A stretch of 40,919 nucleotides of DNA from Calothrix sp. C42_A2020_038 (GTDB lineage Bacteria > Cyanobacteriota > Cyanobacteriia > Cyanobacteriales > Nostocaceae), in assembly GCA_015272395.1 (NCBI GenBank), contig JACYLQ010000025.1:1-40919 (forward strand). The letters run 5' to 3'. The stretch's first letter is position 1; the number at the start of each line of letters is the position of its first letter. The notes below the pieces were generated by a model that did no database searches, was not told where the DNA came from, and saw nothing but the letters and a program-made list of their open reading frames with translations. The position numbers were made by a program, and so were the translations under genes. Shown piece by piece: positions 1 to 10,045 of this stretch.

Positions 1-54
1 CGCGCGGAACAAGAACGTCAACGCGCGGAACAAGAACGTCAACGCGCGGAACAA
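1..54 (+). repeat. 21-bp tandem repeat coding for RAEQERQ
   Basis: The unit CGCGCGGAACAAGAACGTCA plus A is repeated 2.5 times without a mismatch and continues off the window edge. It is in frame and encodes three heptad turns of the coiled-coil tail. Copy number probably varies between strains by slippage (inference). Confidence 0.85.
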
Positions 55-123
55 GCTGAAACACAGTTAGAAGCTTTACGCGCTTTACTTCGAGAAAAAG
101 GAATTAATCCAGAACAACTTTAA
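1..123 (+). CDS. C-terminal end of a Uma2-family (DUF820) protein, 5' part outside window
   Basis: Only the last 40 codons are present, open from the window edge to a TAA. They read as a charged helix made of repeats of RAEQERQ, followed by the tail AETQLEALRALLREKGINPE and QL. This kind of tail (variable coiled coil, then LRALLREKGINPEQL) is what I know from cyanobacterial Uma2-family proteins, a PD-(D/E)XK nuclease-like family that is highly multiplied in cyanobacteria and of unclear function. The catalytic domain lies outside the window, so the family call rests on the tail alone. Confidence 0.6.
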   Translation, partial: RAEQERQRAEQERQRAEQAETQLEALRALLREKGINPEQL

Positions 124-177
124 CTAATTTAAAAATTTAACTCTTGTGGTATATTCACCGGGGAACCGTTGCCAAAA

Positions 178-828
178 TTATCGGCGCCGTTCTTGAAGTT
201 TGCGGTATACGTCTTTGATGTCTACTTTGTGATGTGCTAATGCGACCAAAGTATGGTAAATCAAATCTGCAACTTCGCCTGCAATTTCATCAGGATTATC
301 ATCTTTGAAGGCCATTACGACTTCAGCACCTTCTTCACCAATTTTCTTCAAAATCTTATTATCGCCACCTGCGAACAATTTACACGTATAAGACCCTTCA
401 CTAGGGTGATCGCGGCGGTCGCAAATTACTTGAAATACCTGTGATAAAGTATCTGCGGGTGGGGCAATTATGTTACCCTCAATTTGGTGGAAACAACTGC
501 GCTCTCCAGTGTGACACGCAACATCACCGATTTGTTCAACACTGACTAAAATTGCGTCGCTATCGCAGTCGTAACGAATACTCTTTATACGTTGTGTATG
601 ACCTGAAGTTGCACCCTTGTGCCAAAATTCTTGACGCGAACGACTCCAAAACCAAGTTTCTCCAGTCTCCAAGCTTTTTTGCAGTGATTCGCGATTCATC
701 CAAGCCATCATCAAAACTGTACCATCCAAATAGTCTTGGACAATCGCTGGTACAAGACCTTTGTCATCGTAACGAATTTTGTCTGTTGGGATAGCGTTTT
801 GAAATGAATGTGGCTCAGAAGAAAACAT
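178..828 (-). CDS. hisIE: HisIE, bifunctional phosphoribosyl-AMP cyclohydrolase / phosphoribosyl-ATP pyrophosphatase
   Basis: A cytosolic enzyme that does steps 2 and 3 of histidine synthesis: it hydrolyses PR-ATP to PR-AMP and then opens the adenine ring. The N-terminal HisI domain (about residues 19-115) shows the metal-binding DCDSDA motif at 87-92 and the conserved cysteines C105 and C112 ([14 protein letters not shown]). The C-terminal HisE domain (about 127-216) shows GEEGAEV (164-170) and EVADLIYH (185-192), the acidic residues that hold Mg2+ in this MazG-like fold. The length of 216 aa is usual for the fused form. The ATG at 828 fits; a few residues shorter is possible. It stands alone here. 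hisB lies 16 kb away, so the His genes are scattered, as is usual in cyanobacteria. Confidence 0.95.
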   Translation of the reverse strand: MFSSEPHSFQNAIPTDKIRYDDKGLVPAIVQDYLDGTVLMMAWMNRESLQKSLETGETWFWSRSRQEFWHKGATSGHTQRIKSIRYDCDSDAILVSVEQIGDVACHTGERSCFHQIEGNIIAPPADTLSQVFQVICDRRDHPSEGSYTCKLFAGGDNKILKKIGEEGAEVVMAFKDDNPDEIAGEVADLIYHTLVALAHHKVDIKDVYRKLQERRR

Positions 829-950
829 ACCAGTTGTTTATTGGTAAGAATGACTTATGCAATCAACATACCATTTTAAACAAGGCAACTGGCATAATTT
901 TATCTAGAAAACTAGAATCGTTTGTTTTAAACTTGTTTTAAAACAGCTAG

Positions 951-1136
951 TTAAACAGCAAGACTTCTATGCATTGCCGACTGCATTCTAACAGCACTCA
1001 TTGCTACTTTGTGAGCTTTTGGAGCTTCTCCGTACCAATGAATAGCCGAATTAAAAGCAGCTCGGTAGACATCCTGACACTCTTGTGATAAAGAGCGAAT
1101 TTCAACAGGCAAGTCTTGATTACATTTGTATAACAT
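951..1136 (-). CDS. ChaB-like small protein
   Basis: A 61-aa protein with the ChaB signature: a DLPVEIRSLSQECQDVYRAAF start, a central aromatic stretch (NSAIHWYGE) and AHKVAMSAVR near the end. ChaB proteins were named as possible regulators of the ChaA cation antiporter, but the biochemical role is unsettled. Many cyanobacteria carry one or two short copies. There is no chaA gene nearby. The ORF is divergent from hemL, 106 bp away, so the two promoters share that gap. Confidence 0.75.
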   Translation of the reverse strand: MLYKCNQDLPVEIRSLSQECQDVYRAAFNSAIHWYGEAPKAHKVAMSAVRMQSAMHRSLAV

Positions 1137-1242
1137 ATCGTTATTTTTTTGGTTCAGCTATTCTTTTACGATATAAGTTCTATGATATTTTTGCGCCTAT
1201 CCGAAGATAGAGCTTCATTTTTAGCACCGTAGGAGATAAACC

Positions 1243-2541
1243 TTGGTAAATACCACAATTAAAACCACAAAATCACAAGAAATTTTTGCTGCGGCTCAAA
1301 ACCTCATGCCTGGTGGCGTTAGCTCTCCTGTCCGCGCGTTTAAATCAGTCGGTGGACAGCCAATTGTATTTGACCATGTGAAAGGAGCTTATATTTGGGA
1401 TGTTGATAATAATAAATACATTGACTACGTAGGCACATGGGGTCCTGCAATTTGTGGTCACACACATCCTGAAGTTATTAATGCGCTTCATGCAGCTTTA
1501 GATAAAGGTACTAGCTTTGGCGCCCCTTGTGTTCTTGAAAATGTTCTCGCGTCAATGGTTATCGATGCTGTACCAAGTATTGAAATGGTACGCTTCGTTA
1601 ACTCTGGTACCGAAGCTTGTATGGCAGTACTACGATTGATGCGGGCGTTTACTGGACGTGATAAAATTATTAAGTTTGAGGGCTGTTATCATGGTCACGC
1701 TGACATGTTTTTAGTGAAAGCGGGTTCAGGTGTGGCAACGCTCGGTCTTCCCGACTCTCCAGGGGTACCAAAATCAACCACTGCTAACACCTTAACTGCT
1801 CCTTACAACGACTTAGAAGCAGTCAAAGCACTATTTGCAGAAAACCGTGATCAAATTGCTGGTGTTATCCTTGAACCAGTAGTCGGTAATGCTGGGTTCA
1901 TTACTCCCGATGCTGGTTTCTTGGAAGGATTACGCGAATTAACCCACGAACACGGTGCTTTACTTGTGTTCGATGAAGTCATGACTGGTTTTCGTATTGC
2001 TTATGGTGGCGCCCAAGAAAAGTTTGGTATTACACCAGATTTAACAACTTTAGGTAAAGTTATTGGCGGTGGTTTACCAGTAGGAGCTTACGGTGGGCGC
2101 CGGGATATCATGTCAATGGTGGCGCCAGCAGGTCCGATGTATCAAGCAGGAACATTATCGGGCAATCCTTTGGCAATGACAGCAGGAATTAAGACATTAG
2201 AACTGCTACAAAAACCGGGTACTTACGAATACCTAGATAGAATAACCAAAAAGCTATCTGATGGGTTGCTACAAGTTGCGAAACAGACAGGTCACGAAGC
2301 TTGCGGGGGGCAAATAAGCGGTATGTTTGGTTTGTTCTTCACATCTGGACCGGTACGTAGCTACGAAGATGCGAAAAAGTCCGATACTGCCAAATTCGGA
2401 CGCTTTCATCGCGGAATGCTGGAACATGGTATTTACTTGGCACCCTCTCAATTTGAAGCTGGGTTCACTTCAATCGCTCATAGCGATGAAGATATTGACC
2501 AGACCATAGCAGCTGCACGAGAAGTAATGTCAAGTTTATAA
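1243..2541 (+). CDS. hemL: Glutamate-1-semialdehyde 2,1-aminomutase
   Basis: A PLP enzyme that turns glutamate-1-semialdehyde into 5-aminolevulinate, the entry to heme, chlorophyll and bilins. The 432-aa length is typical. The PLP-binding lysine is K272 in [18 protein letters not shown], and the PLP-contacting aspartate lies in [12 protein letters not shown] (about D244). The SGTEA loop (121-125) and the mobile GSGVATLG segment (161-168) are also intact. The start is TTG at 1243, with AGGAG at 1231-1235 placed 7 nt upstream; the next codon but one offers GTG at 1246, which would remove only the first residue. It is monocistronic here and convergent with the Trypco1 gene. Confidence 0.97.
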   Translation: MVNTTIKTTKSQEIFAAAQNLMPGGVSSPVRAFKSVGGQPIVFDHVKGAYIWDVDNNKYIDYVGTWGPAICGHTHPEVINALHAALDKGTSFGAPCVLENVLASMVIDAVPSIEMVRFVNSGTEACMAVLRLMRAFTGRDKIIKFEGCYHGHADMFLVKAGSGVATLGLPDSPGVPKSTTANTLTAPYNDLEAVKALFAENRDQIAGVILEPVVGNAGFITPDAGFLEGLRELTHEHGALLVFDEVMTGFRIAYGGAQEKFGITPDLTTLGKVIGGGLPVGAYGGRRDIMSMVAPAGPMYQAGTLSGNPLAMTAGIKTLELLQKPGTYEYLDRITKKLSDGLLQVAKQTGHEACGGQISGMFGLFFTSGPVRSYEDAKKSDTAKFGRFHRGMLEHGIYLAPSQFEAGFTSIAHSDEDIDQTIAAAREVMSSL

Positions 2542-2585
2542 AGCATTAACCATGAAAATTTAGTCACTTTGGATGTGGGAGGTGG

Positions 2586-2885
2586 TTAGCTTCCCCATTC
2601 CAAGTTAATTTCCAAATTTGCTGTACCAGTACCTTTTGCTAGTACAGCCGTTAACCTTCCTGCATCTATACCTATTTCTATACCAAACTTAACACTAGCT
2701 TTATCAGGCTTAACTTTTTGCACAGTTTCCGAAATCTCCTTCACAAGAGATTCGATAGCACTAGTAACCTCACTAAAAGGTCGAGTTTGCATCCCAATTT
2801 TGCGGTCGCCTATCGAAGTCGCCTCAACTCGGACAATTGTACCATCTGCAAGCTCGACAGAAATCATTTTGCTCTGAAATTCCAT
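2586..2885 (-). CDS. Trypsin-co-occurring domain 1 (Trypco1) protein
   Basis: A 99-aa protein with a beta-rich start (MISVELADGTIVRVEA), a helix (SEVTSAIESLVKEISETVQKV) and a beta end (KPDKASVKFGIEIGIDAGRL ... ANLEINLEW). This matches the single-domain proteins called CU044_2847 or Trypco1. In comparative genomics that family occurs beside trypsin-like proteases and other parts of predicted biological-conflict systems; no direct activity is known to me. Here no protease gene is beside it. Its neighbours are hemL (convergent) and, 225 bp away on the same strand, the SWIM/SNF2 pair. The family call comes from pattern recognition without a search. Confidence 0.7.
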   Translation of the reverse strand: MEFQSKMISVELADGTIVRVEATSIGDRKIGMQTRPFSEVTSAIESLVKEISETVQKVKPDKASVKFGIEIGIDAGRLTAVLAKGTGTANLEINLEWGS

Positions 2886-3061
2886 CTTAGTTTTATTTAC
2901 TTACTCCGCTTTTATAGCATTTAAGCTCATGTCAAAAATATAACTCCTTTTACAATACCTACACGGTCGTTTGAAGTTTAAATGTAGCTTGCAGCCATTT
3001 TATAACAGAGATTGTAAATAATGTATAAGACCTAACACGTTATATTTAAGATTTCCTTCCC

Positions 3062-3092
3062 GATACCTGACTTCTTAAAGAAATCGGGTATC
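3062..3092. repeat. Dispersed hairpin repeat, copy 1
   Basis: Arms GATACC (3062-3067) and GGTATC (3087-3092) enclose TGACTTCTTAAAGAAATCG, which itself can fold. It resembles the hairpins at 24253-24280 and 25301-25333 in sequence and in position. It lies about 20 bp past the stop codon of the SWIM gene and may act as a terminator or 3' RNA stabiliser (inference). Confidence 0.7.
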
Positions 3093-3110
3093 AGGGGTAT
3101 TGTTGGATAT

Positions 3111-4022
3111 TTAATTTTTTCCTTCACTAACATTCATGGCAGCGATTACAGCTTTCTGGCTAACATCTTTATAAACACTGTCTAAATATCTCATCACAAT
3201 ATCAGCCGTTGAAAAATTCGGCGTAATTTCTTCATCTTTGGCTAAAGGGATTGAGCCTAAAATATCCAAAATTGTTTCACTAGTAGATGGTGCAATTACA
3301 ACCAAAGAAGGCTCTAAAGGTTGATGATAATTCCAGTAATTATCTATACTAATTGGGTATTGTTTTGCTACTAATGGTTCACAGGCGCCAACAACTTCCG
3401 ATTGATTAATATTGGTAGTATCTTCGGTTGTGTAATCATTATCATTATCAAATTTCTCGACATTTTCTACCTGAGTCAAACCAGCATCACGCGCGCGTAG
3501 CTTACGCAAATTACTAATAATTTCTGTTTTCGTGCGTCCGCGTAACTGAAATAATACAAATGGGTCTTCGCTGAATCTATCACCTAATTGATAGTAAACA
3601 GCAGCAATATGCTTACAAGGGTTTGCCTTATCAGGACACGAACATTTACTTCTAACATCCGAAAGTGTAAATGGAAAAAGCGACAAACCATTACTAGTAA
3701 AAACTTGCTCAATATTTTGTGGCATTTCTCCAGCTAATAATTTAGCGGCAAAAATAACCTTTTGTGACATAGTTTCAATTACATAACCCCATTCTTCATC
3801 ACTAAAAGGGTCAAGCGACAGCGAAACGCTGTAAGGTTCAGCTTCGCTGCCTTGAACTTTTGCTAAAACTCTGGCGCCTTTAAACTCGATACTCAGAACA
3901 TTGCCTTGACGTGCGTAATTTCTCGCACGTTCTAAACGTTTTTTAAAACGATAAGAATCAAGTAATTCTAGCCACCGTTGTGACCACCATTCACGACTTG
4001 CTTGTAATGTATAATCAGCCAT
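3111..4022 (-). CDS. SWIM zinc-finger protein paired with SNF2 helicase
   Basis: About 303 aa. The SWIM motif CxCx(n)CxH is visible as CSCPDKANPCKHIAAVYYQL in the middle of the protein, between an N-terminal domain (REWWSQRW ... YARQGNVLSIE) and an acidic linker with a conserved-looking C-terminal segment. SWIM domains bind zinc and are predicted to contact DNA or protein. The gene follows the SNF2 gene by about 50 bp on the same strand, an arrangement common in bacteria, so the two products probably work together on nucleoprotein. I chose the ATG at 4022 (MADYTLQASREWW) over a TTG nine codons upstream, because the upstream residues come from the heptamer-like repeat between the genes. Confidence 0.88.
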   Translation of the reverse strand: MADYTLQASREWWSQRWLELLDSYRFKKRLERARNYARQGNVLSIEFKGARVLAKVQGSEAEPYSVSLSLDPFSDEEWGYVIETMSQKVIFAAKLLAGEMPQNIEQVFTSNGLSLFPFTLSDVRSKCSCPDKANPCKHIAAVYYQLGDRFSEDPFVLFQLRGRTKTEIISNLRKLRARDAGLTQVENVEKFDNDNDYTTEDTTNINQSEVVGACEPLVAKQYPISIDNYWNYHQPLEPSLVVIAPSTSETILDILGSIPLAKDEEITPNFSTADIVMRYLDSVYKDVSQKAVIAAMNVSEGKN

Positions 4023-4075
4023 TTGGATTTTGGATTTGTCGCGCGACAATAAATAGATTTTTGATTTTAGATTTA
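4021..4075. repeat. Degenerate heptamer repeat (GATTTTG type) between helicase and SWIM genes
   Basis: The stretch repeats TTTGGAT, TTTGGAT, GATTTTTGATTTTAGATTTA around a GTCGCGCGAC palindrome (4038-4047). The same kind of sequence (AATCCAAAATCTAAAATCC) is seen at 10027-10045. Short tandemly repeated heptamers of this sort are common between genes of Nostocales. It fills the gap between two co-directional genes. Confidence 0.6.
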
Positions 4076-7000
4076 CTCGTCATCAATTACAGCGCTTCTG
4101 TCAAGTAGCAGTAAATCACGTAACTGGTTTGTATCTAATTCGGTTAACCATTGCTCTCCGGCGCCTACTACTTGTTCTGCAAGTTGTTTTTTACTCTCTA
4201 TCATGTCGTGAATTTTTTCTTCTAATGTTCCAGTACATACGAACTTATGAACTTGAACATTACGAGTTTGACCAATCCGAAATACACGGTCAGTAGCTTG
4301 GTTTTCGACGGCAGGGTTCCACCATCTGTCGAAGTGGAAAACATGATTTGCGCGCGTTAAGTTCAAACCAACACCTCCAGCTTTCAAGGAAAGAATCATG
4401 ACTGGTGGTCCTTGGGGGTCATGTTGAAAACGGTCAATCATTTCTTCGCGCTGTTTCTGACTAGTAGTACCGTACAAAAAGAAAATTTCTTTGCCTAGCT
4501 GTTTTTCTAAGTGCGGTTGCAGTAATTTACCCCATTCGGCAAATTGCGTAAAGATTAAAGCTCTATCACCTTCAGCCAAAGCAACATCTAACATTTCTTC
4601 TAATCGTTGTAACTTACCCGAATCTTTAATATTGATTGAATCTTGCTTGAGGTATTGAGCTGGGTGATTACAGACTTGTTTAAGTTTGACTAAAAGTGCC
4701 AAAATCATACCGCGTCGCTGTACACCTTCAGCATTTTCAATTTCTGCTAAAGATTCTTCGACAACTCTTTGATACAACTTCGCTTGTTCAGAAGAAAGAC
4801 CACAAAATACGGTCATTTCTTGTTTTTCGGGTAAATCTTGAATAATTTCACGGTCTGTTTTTAGGCGCCGTAAAATAAACGGTTGTACTAACGATCTTAA
4901 TTGTCCCAAAGATGAAGTATCGCCATATTTTTCAACGGGTATAGCAAAGCGTCGTTGGAAAAATTGTTTATTACCTAGATATCCAGGGTTGAGAAAATCG
5001 AGAATTGACCAAAGCTCTTGTAAACGGTTTTCTACAGGTGTACCTGTCAAAGCAATACGGAAGCTTGTTTCTAACTGTCGTACTGCCTGAGATTGTTTGG
5101 CATCTGAGTTTTTGATATTTTGAGCTTCGTCTAGTACAATTGTTTGCCACTCAACAGTTTGTAACAATTTCAAATCGCGATGAATTAATGAGTAGCTGGT
5201 AATCAGCACATCGTGCTTTTTAGCTGCTGTTTCAAATAGCTTACCTTTTGGACGCTTATCGCCGTGATACTGTAAAACCTTGAGAGTTGGGGCAAATTTC
5301 TTAAACTCCCGTTCCCAGTTTCCTAGCACTGAAGTTGGACAAACGAGTAAACATGGTTTTTCGAGCGCAGCTTGTTGTTTGAGATGTAATAAAAAGGCTA
5401 TGAACTGAATAGTTTTACCCAGTCCCATATCGTCGGCAAGACAGGCGCCTAAACCCCAACGTTCAAGAAAAGCTAGCCAAGCGACCCCGCGTTCTTGATA
5501 AGGACGTAGTGTACCCTTAAAATCTTTGGGTGTAGGTAATGGGGCAATGGCTTTATTATTAGTTAATGCTGTAACTAGCTCTTGTAAGGCGCCGTTGGCT
5601 TCAAAACTGACAACTGGTAATTTTTCAATTGTCTGAGTATCACCACTACTTAAACGCAGTGCATCTTCGAGTGACAGCGACATTTGGTCTTTTCGAGAAG
5701 CAAAAAAGTTTTGTGCTGTTTTAATATCAGTTGGACGTAACTCAACCCACTCGCCATTAATTTCCACCAATGGACTATTTAAAGCTACTAACTTATCAAA
5801 CTCAGCTTTGGAAATAGTTTGTCCACCAATCGCCAATTGCCACTCGAAATTTAATAAAGATTGTAGACTAAGGCGCCCTTGCTTTTGAAGGGTTTGAGCA
5901 GTAATTTTCAATCCTAAACGATTTGCCCATCCTTCACGGTTCGCCAAGCTGGGTGGTAAAATTACACCCAAACCACTATCTTCAAACCGCCAAGCTACAG
6001 CTTTGATAAACTCATAAGCTTGCATGGGGTTGAGAGAGCAAGATGTAGGAAAGTCAGTTTCAAGACTTTCTGCAAGAAGAGGATATAACCGCGAAGCTAA
6101 CCCCAAACCTCGTAAAAAAGTTTCCTGTGGCTGCTCAATAGTGCGATTTTGATAAGTAAAGCTTTCAACAGGATTTTTCCAAATTGTCGCTGCATCGATT
6201 AAAAAATCAGCATTATCTGTTGCTTGCAGAAAATATTCCAAACTCCACTCTGTTTCTCCAGGAGCGGGAGAGCGTAATACAAAACAAGTGCGGAACAGCG
6301 TTTTTCCTGCTAGCTGATATTCTAACGGCATCATCCAAGCTTTGAGTGCAGCTTGCACACGTTCCATTTCGGAAGTTGTTGCATTGGAATTTATAGAACT
6401 TACTGTAGCAGTTGGAGAAGCTGTTAAACCTTGTAACCACTGACGTACAGACAAAGGTAACCCTGCGATCAAACGTGCTTCTGCTGCTCCTGGGGTGCTT
6501 ACCATTCCTCGTACCTGAGTATCAATAACAGTATTCAGGAAATCGAGTAACAATTTTTGCGGTTCAATAGGAAAGTCAATTGTCAAGTATTGAGTATTAT
6601 TTTGATACGTTCGGCAGGCAAGAGGCATTTGCTGCGAAAACTTTTCTAAGCGATAATTATCAACAGCACTATCTAAAATTGCTTGCCACTTAGAAACAAA
6701 AAAATCATCAGACTTTTCTAATATTGGTAAAAATTTACACCGAGAAATTAAATCTAAACTCCAACGTGCGATTTGTGACCAAAAGCGTAAATCTCCACCC
6801 AAGTAGTAACTGTTTAAATTATCTGTTTCAACATTTAGAGGTAGTGATGCTAGTAATTTAATTGCATCTGCGGGTTCTAAACAAAATCCTTCGATTTGCC
6901 AAGGTTGTAAGTATTTTGTTTGTACAGTCTGGGGATCAGGATCAACGACAGCACCAGAGTGGAGTGGTGATATTGTAAATGTGTTTTCTAAGGTACCTGT

Positions 7001-7318
7001 GGAAATACAAGTAGGTAAAGCAATTATTTGTGAGACACTTGGTAAATTTGTTTCCGTAATAGCTGTAGCTTTATTAGCGCGACGCGATGAGGTCTTTACT
7101 GGAGTATCGAGATTTGATTGCTGTAGCGATTTTGGAAGGTCAATCCCAAGAGTTTGCATCCACTTTAATAGTTCTTTTGGTGCCATTGCCAAAGGATTTT
7201 CCAATATTTCTAAAACAACTTGGGTAGAAATTGATTCTTGGGTTCTCCAAGTTTCCCCCCAAATAAATAAACAGCTACCCCGACTTTTGATTAACCAAGT
7301 TCCGTGTAAAATTGCCAT
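4073..7318 (-). CDS. SNF2-family DEAD/DEAH-type helicase/translocase
   Basis: A 1081-aa ATP-driven DNA translocase of the bacterial SNF2/Rad54-like group. Walker A is in LADDMGLGKTIQF (about residue 630), Walker B is VLDEAQNIKN (about 729), and motif III is IALTGTPVENRLQELWSILD. The second RecA-like domain carries LSLKAGGVGLNLTRANHV and ends in motif VI, QATDRVFRIGQ (about 1015). The first 600 residues form the large poorly conserved N-terminal region (MAILHGTWLI ... GETW start) found in this cyanobacterial type. Such proteins are expected to remodel nucleoprotein or stalled RNA polymerase; the exact substrate is unknown. All motifs are intact. It is the first gene of a pair with the SWIM protein. 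Confidence 0.95.
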   Translation of the reverse strand: MAILHGTWLIKSRGSCLFIWGETWRTQESISTQVVLEILENPLAMAPKELLKWMQTLGIDLPKSLQQSNLDTPVKTSSRRANKATAITETNLPSVSQIIALPTCISTGTLENTFTISPLHSGAVVDPDPQTVQTKYLQPWQIEGFCLEPADAIKLLASLPLNVETDNLNSYYLGGDLRFWSQIARWSLDLISRCKFLPILEKSDDFFVSKWQAILDSAVDNYRLEKFSQQMPLACRTYQNNTQYLTIDFPIEPQKLLLDFLNTVIDTQVRGMVSTPGAAEARLIAGLPLSVRQWLQGLTASPTATVSSINSNATTSEMERVQAALKAWMMPLEYQLAGKTLFRTCFVLRSPAPGETEWSLEYFLQATDNADFLIDAATIWKNPVESFTYQNRTIEQPQETFLRGLGLASRLYPLLAESLETDFPTSCSLNPMQAYEFIKAVAWRFEDSGLGVILPPSLANREGWANRLGLKITAQTLQKQGRLSLQSLLNFEWQLAIGGQTISKAEFDKLVALNSPLVEINGEWVELRPTDIKTAQNFFASRKDQMSLSLEDALRLSSGDTQTIEKLPVVSFEANGALQELVTALTNNKAIAPLPTPKDFKGTLRPYQERGVAWLAFLERWGLGACLADDMGLGKTIQFIAFLLHLKQQAALEKPCLLVCPTSVLGNWEREFKKFAPTLKVLQYHGDKRPKGKLFETAAKKHDVLITSYSLIHRDLKLLQTVEWQTIVLDEAQNIKNSDAKQSQAVRQLETSFRIALTGTPVENRLQELWSILDFLNPGYLGNKQFFQRRFAIPVEKYGDTSSLGQLRSLVQPFILRRLKTDREIIQDLPEKQEMTVFCGLSSEQAKLYQRVVEESLAEIENAEGVQRRGMILALLVKLKQVCNHPAQYLKQDSINIKDSGKLQRLEEMLDVALAEGDRALIFTQFAEWGKLLQPHLEKQLGKEIFFLYGTTSQKQREEMIDRFQHDPQGPPVMILSLKAGGVGLNLTRANHVFHFDRWWNPAVENQATDRVFRIGQTRNVQVHKFVCTGTLEEKIHDMIESKKQLAEQVVGAGEQWLTELDTNQLRDLLLLDRSAVIDDE

Positions 7319-7854
7319 CTGCGAAGCACTAAATAATTACTAAATAAAATACAGTTTTGACTATTTATTCGCTGAGATTATGTATTATACAAAATAGCGC
7401 TTTTTTTGAATAAAAAGCTAACCTTAAAAACTGTTGTTCAAAAGCTATTGTTCAGTACATCAGAACCCATTCATGATTCAACTTGTAGCAAGTTGGTTTT
7501 GTCCGCATGATATCTAATATCCACAATCGGACTGTCTAGGTAATGGTAGTATTTCATCCCCTAACATCTTATAGTCTAGGGTAGGACATTTGTTGTACTG
7601 CTTTGATTGTACAACGGTTAGTGGGTAAAGGCAGAGGCAGCAATGAAGTAGAAGATGTTGCAAAAATATAATATTGTAGAGATGAAGCTTGCAACGTTAG
7701 CTACAATGTGCTTAAACCTTGAAAAAGGGACTCTGTGAAAAAACTTATAGATATTTACTCAAAAGTCTTAACTTTGATCACAACCAGCCATAGTACATAA
7801 ATGTTAGGATTGCCACAGAGAGAGAAAAGAGATCGTAGAAGGAAAAAAAACTGA
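7319..7854. other. Intergenic region between SNF2 gene and pnp, with two inverted repeats
   Basis: A 536-bp AT-rich region that must hold the two divergent promoters. Two dyads stand out: CAACTTG-TAG-CAAGTTG (7479-7495), a 7-bp stem with a 3-nt loop, and GTTGTAC-N10-GTACAAC (7592-7598 and 7609-7615), about 240 nt before pnp. The second looks like an operator or a leader hairpin, but its spacing does not fit the NtcA box. No ORF of note was seen. Confidence 0.5.
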
Positions 7855-10005
7855 ATGGGAGAATTTGAGAAGTCAATATCTTTTGATGGACGGGATATTA
7901 GACTGACAGTCGGCTTGCTTGCTCCCCAGGCTGGTGGGTCTGTTTTGATACAATCTGGGGATACGGCAGTTTTGGTGACAGTGACACGCTCAGAAGCCAG
8001 AGAAGGTATCGATTTTCTACCTTTAACTGTAGATTACGAAGAAAGGCTGTACGCAGCAGGAAGAATTCCAGGAGGGTTGTTACGCCGTGAAGGACGACCA
8101 CCGGAAAGAGCAATTCTGACTAGTCGTTTAATTGACCGTCCATTACGTCCACTTTTTCCATCTTGGTTGCGCGATGACCTGCAAGTGGTAGCATTGACGC
8201 TTTCGATGGATGAATTAGTCCCGCCCGATGTATTGGCAGTTACAGGTGCTTCAATTGCAACACTGTTAGCAAAGATTCCATTTAACGGTCCAATGGCAGC
8301 CGTGCGCGTCGGCTTAGTAGGTGATGATTTTATCATCAACCCTACTTATGCAGAAATAGAAGCAGGTGACTTGGATTTAATCGTAGCAGGTTCGCCTGAC
8401 GGCGTAATTATGATTGAAGCTGGTGCAAACCAACTACCTGAGCGCGATATTATCGAGGCAATCGAATTTGGCTACGAAGCGGTGCAAGATTTAATCAAAG
8501 CGCAGCAAGATTTGATAGCCGAAATGGGTTTGGAAGTAATTTCACAGGAACCACCAGAAGTAGACGAAACCTTAGCAAATTTCATTCGCGAGCGTGCTAC
8601 GGAAGATATCAAAAAAATCTTAGCGCAGTTCGATCTGACAAAAACCGAGCGTGATGTTGCCCTAGATGCAGTCAAGGACAGTGTTAAGCAAGTTATAGAG
8701 GAAATGCCAGAGGATGACCCGATACGTTTAGCTGCGACTGCGGACACAAAAGCTTTGGGTAATACTTTTAAAGAAATTACCAAATACTTTATGCGGCGCC
8801 AAATCATCGAAGATAATGTCCGTGTGGATGGGCGTAAACTCGATGAAGTACGTCCGGTCTCATGTCAAATAAGCGTTATTCCTAAGCGTGTTCACGGAAC
8901 TGGCTTATTTAACCGTGGACTGACACAAGTTCTATCCGCGTGTACTCTTGGTACACCTGGTGATGCTCAAAATTTGACTGATGATTTGCAGATAGATCAA
9001 GAAAAGCGCTACATGCATCATTACAATTTTCCTCCTTTCTCTGTTGGGGAAACTAAACCTTTACGGGCGCCAGGTCGGAGGGAAATTGGTCACGGAGCTT
9101 TAGCGGAACGGGCAATATTACCAGTGTTACCAAGCAAAAACGAGTTCCCTTATGTTATTCGTGTGGTTTCCGAGGTTTTATCTTCCAATGGTTCTACTTC
9201 AATGGGGTCAGTATGTGGTTCGACTCTTGCCTTAATGGATGCAGGTGTACCAATTACGAAACCTGTTAGCGGTGCTGCGATGGGTTTAATCAAAGAAGGG
9301 GACGAGATACGGGTACTCACTGATATTCAAGGTATTGAAGACTTTTTGGGTGACATGGACTTTAAGGTAGCGGGAACCGACTCTGGAATTACTGCCCTAC
9401 AAATGGACATGAAAATTTCCGGGTTGTCGATAGGAGTAATTGCTCAAGCTATTGACCAAGCGAAAGCTGCACGCTTGCATATTCTTGAGAAAATGCTACT
9501 GGCAATCGACAAGCCGCGTCCAGAAATGTCGCCATTTGCTCCACGTTTACTTACCATCAAGATTGACCCAGATATGATTGGTTTAGTCATTGGACCTGGT
9601 GGTAAAACGATTAAGGGTATTACTGAAGAAACTGGCGCCAAAATCGATATCGAAGATGATGGCACTGTCACCATTTCTGCCCTTGATGAAAATAAAGCCA
9701 AGAAAGCACGTAATATTGTCCAAGGCATGACACGTAAACTTAACGAAGGTGATGTTTACGTAGGTCGCGTGACTCGAATAATACCAATTGGTGCATTTGT
9801 AGAATTTTTGCCTGGTAAAGAAGGCATGATTCACATTTCGCAGCTTGCCGACTATCGTGTTGGAAAAGTTGAGGATGAAGTTGCTGTTGGCGATGAAGTG
9901 ATTATTAAAGTCCGCGAGATTGATAACAAAGGTCGAATTAATCTCACCCGCTTAGGTATTCACCCCGACCAAGCTGCTGCCGCACGCGAGGCCGCAACAA
10001 AATAA
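7855..10005 (+). CDS. pnp: Polyribonucleotide nucleotidyltransferase (PNPase)
   Basis: A phosphorolytic 3'-5' exoribonuclease that also adds heteropolymeric tails to RNA in cyanobacteria, which lack a separate bacterial poly(A) polymerase. The 716-aa protein has two RNase PH domains (about 10-215 and 310-535) with an all-alpha linker between them. A KH domain (about 560-620) with [20 protein letters not shown] and a C-terminal S1 domain (about 625-695; [20 protein letters not shown]) follow. The FFRR-like RNA-binding loop of the second core appears as [12 protein letters not shown]. The ATG at 7855 is preceded by GAAGGA. It is monocistronic and converges on the PrsW-type gene after only 29 bp. 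Confidence 0.97.
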   Translation: MGEFEKSISFDGRDIRLTVGLLAPQAGGSVLIQSGDTAVLVTVTRSEAREGIDFLPLTVDYEERLYAAGRIPGGLLRREGRPPERAILTSRLIDRPLRPLFPSWLRDDLQVVALTLSMDELVPPDVLAVTGASIATLLAKIPFNGPMAAVRVGLVGDDFIINPTYAEIEAGDLDLIVAGSPDGVIMIEAGANQLPERDIIEAIEFGYEAVQDLIKAQQDLIAEMGLEVISQEPPEVDETLANFIRERATEDIKKILAQFDLTKTERDVALDAVKDSVKQVIEEMPEDDPIRLAATADTKALGNTFKEITKYFMRRQIIEDNVRVDGRKLDEVRPVSCQISVIPKRVHGTGLFNRGLTQVLSACTLGTPGDAQNLTDDLQIDQEKRYMHHYNFPPFSVGETKPLRAPGRREIGHGALAERAILPVLPSKNEFPYVIRVVSEVLSSNGSTSMGSVCGSTLALMDAGVPITKPVSGAAMGLIKEGDEIRVLTDIQGIEDFLGDMDFKVAGTDSGITALQMDMKISGLSIGVIAQAIDQAKAARLHILEKMLLAIDKPRPEMSPFAPRLLTIKIDPDMIGLVIGPGGKTIKGITEETGAKIDIEDDGTVTISALDENKAKKARNIVQGMTRKLNEGDVYVGRVTRIIPIGAFVEFLPGKEGMIHISQLADYRVGKVEDEVAVGDEVIIKVREIDNKGRINLTRLGIHPDQAAAAREAATK

Positions 10006-10017
10006 CTAACACGGATT

Positions 10018-10045
10018 TATCGATAATCCAAAATCTAAAATCCTT
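10018..10045. repeat. Small palindrome plus heptamer-like repeat after pnp
   Basis: TTATCGATAA (10018-10027) is flanked by GGATT and AATCC, which extend it into an imperfect stem. AATCCAAAATCTAAAATCC follows. It overlaps the end of the convergent PrsW-type gene and resembles the repeat at 4021-4075. It may help end transcription of either gene, but there is no U-run. Confidence 0.45.
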
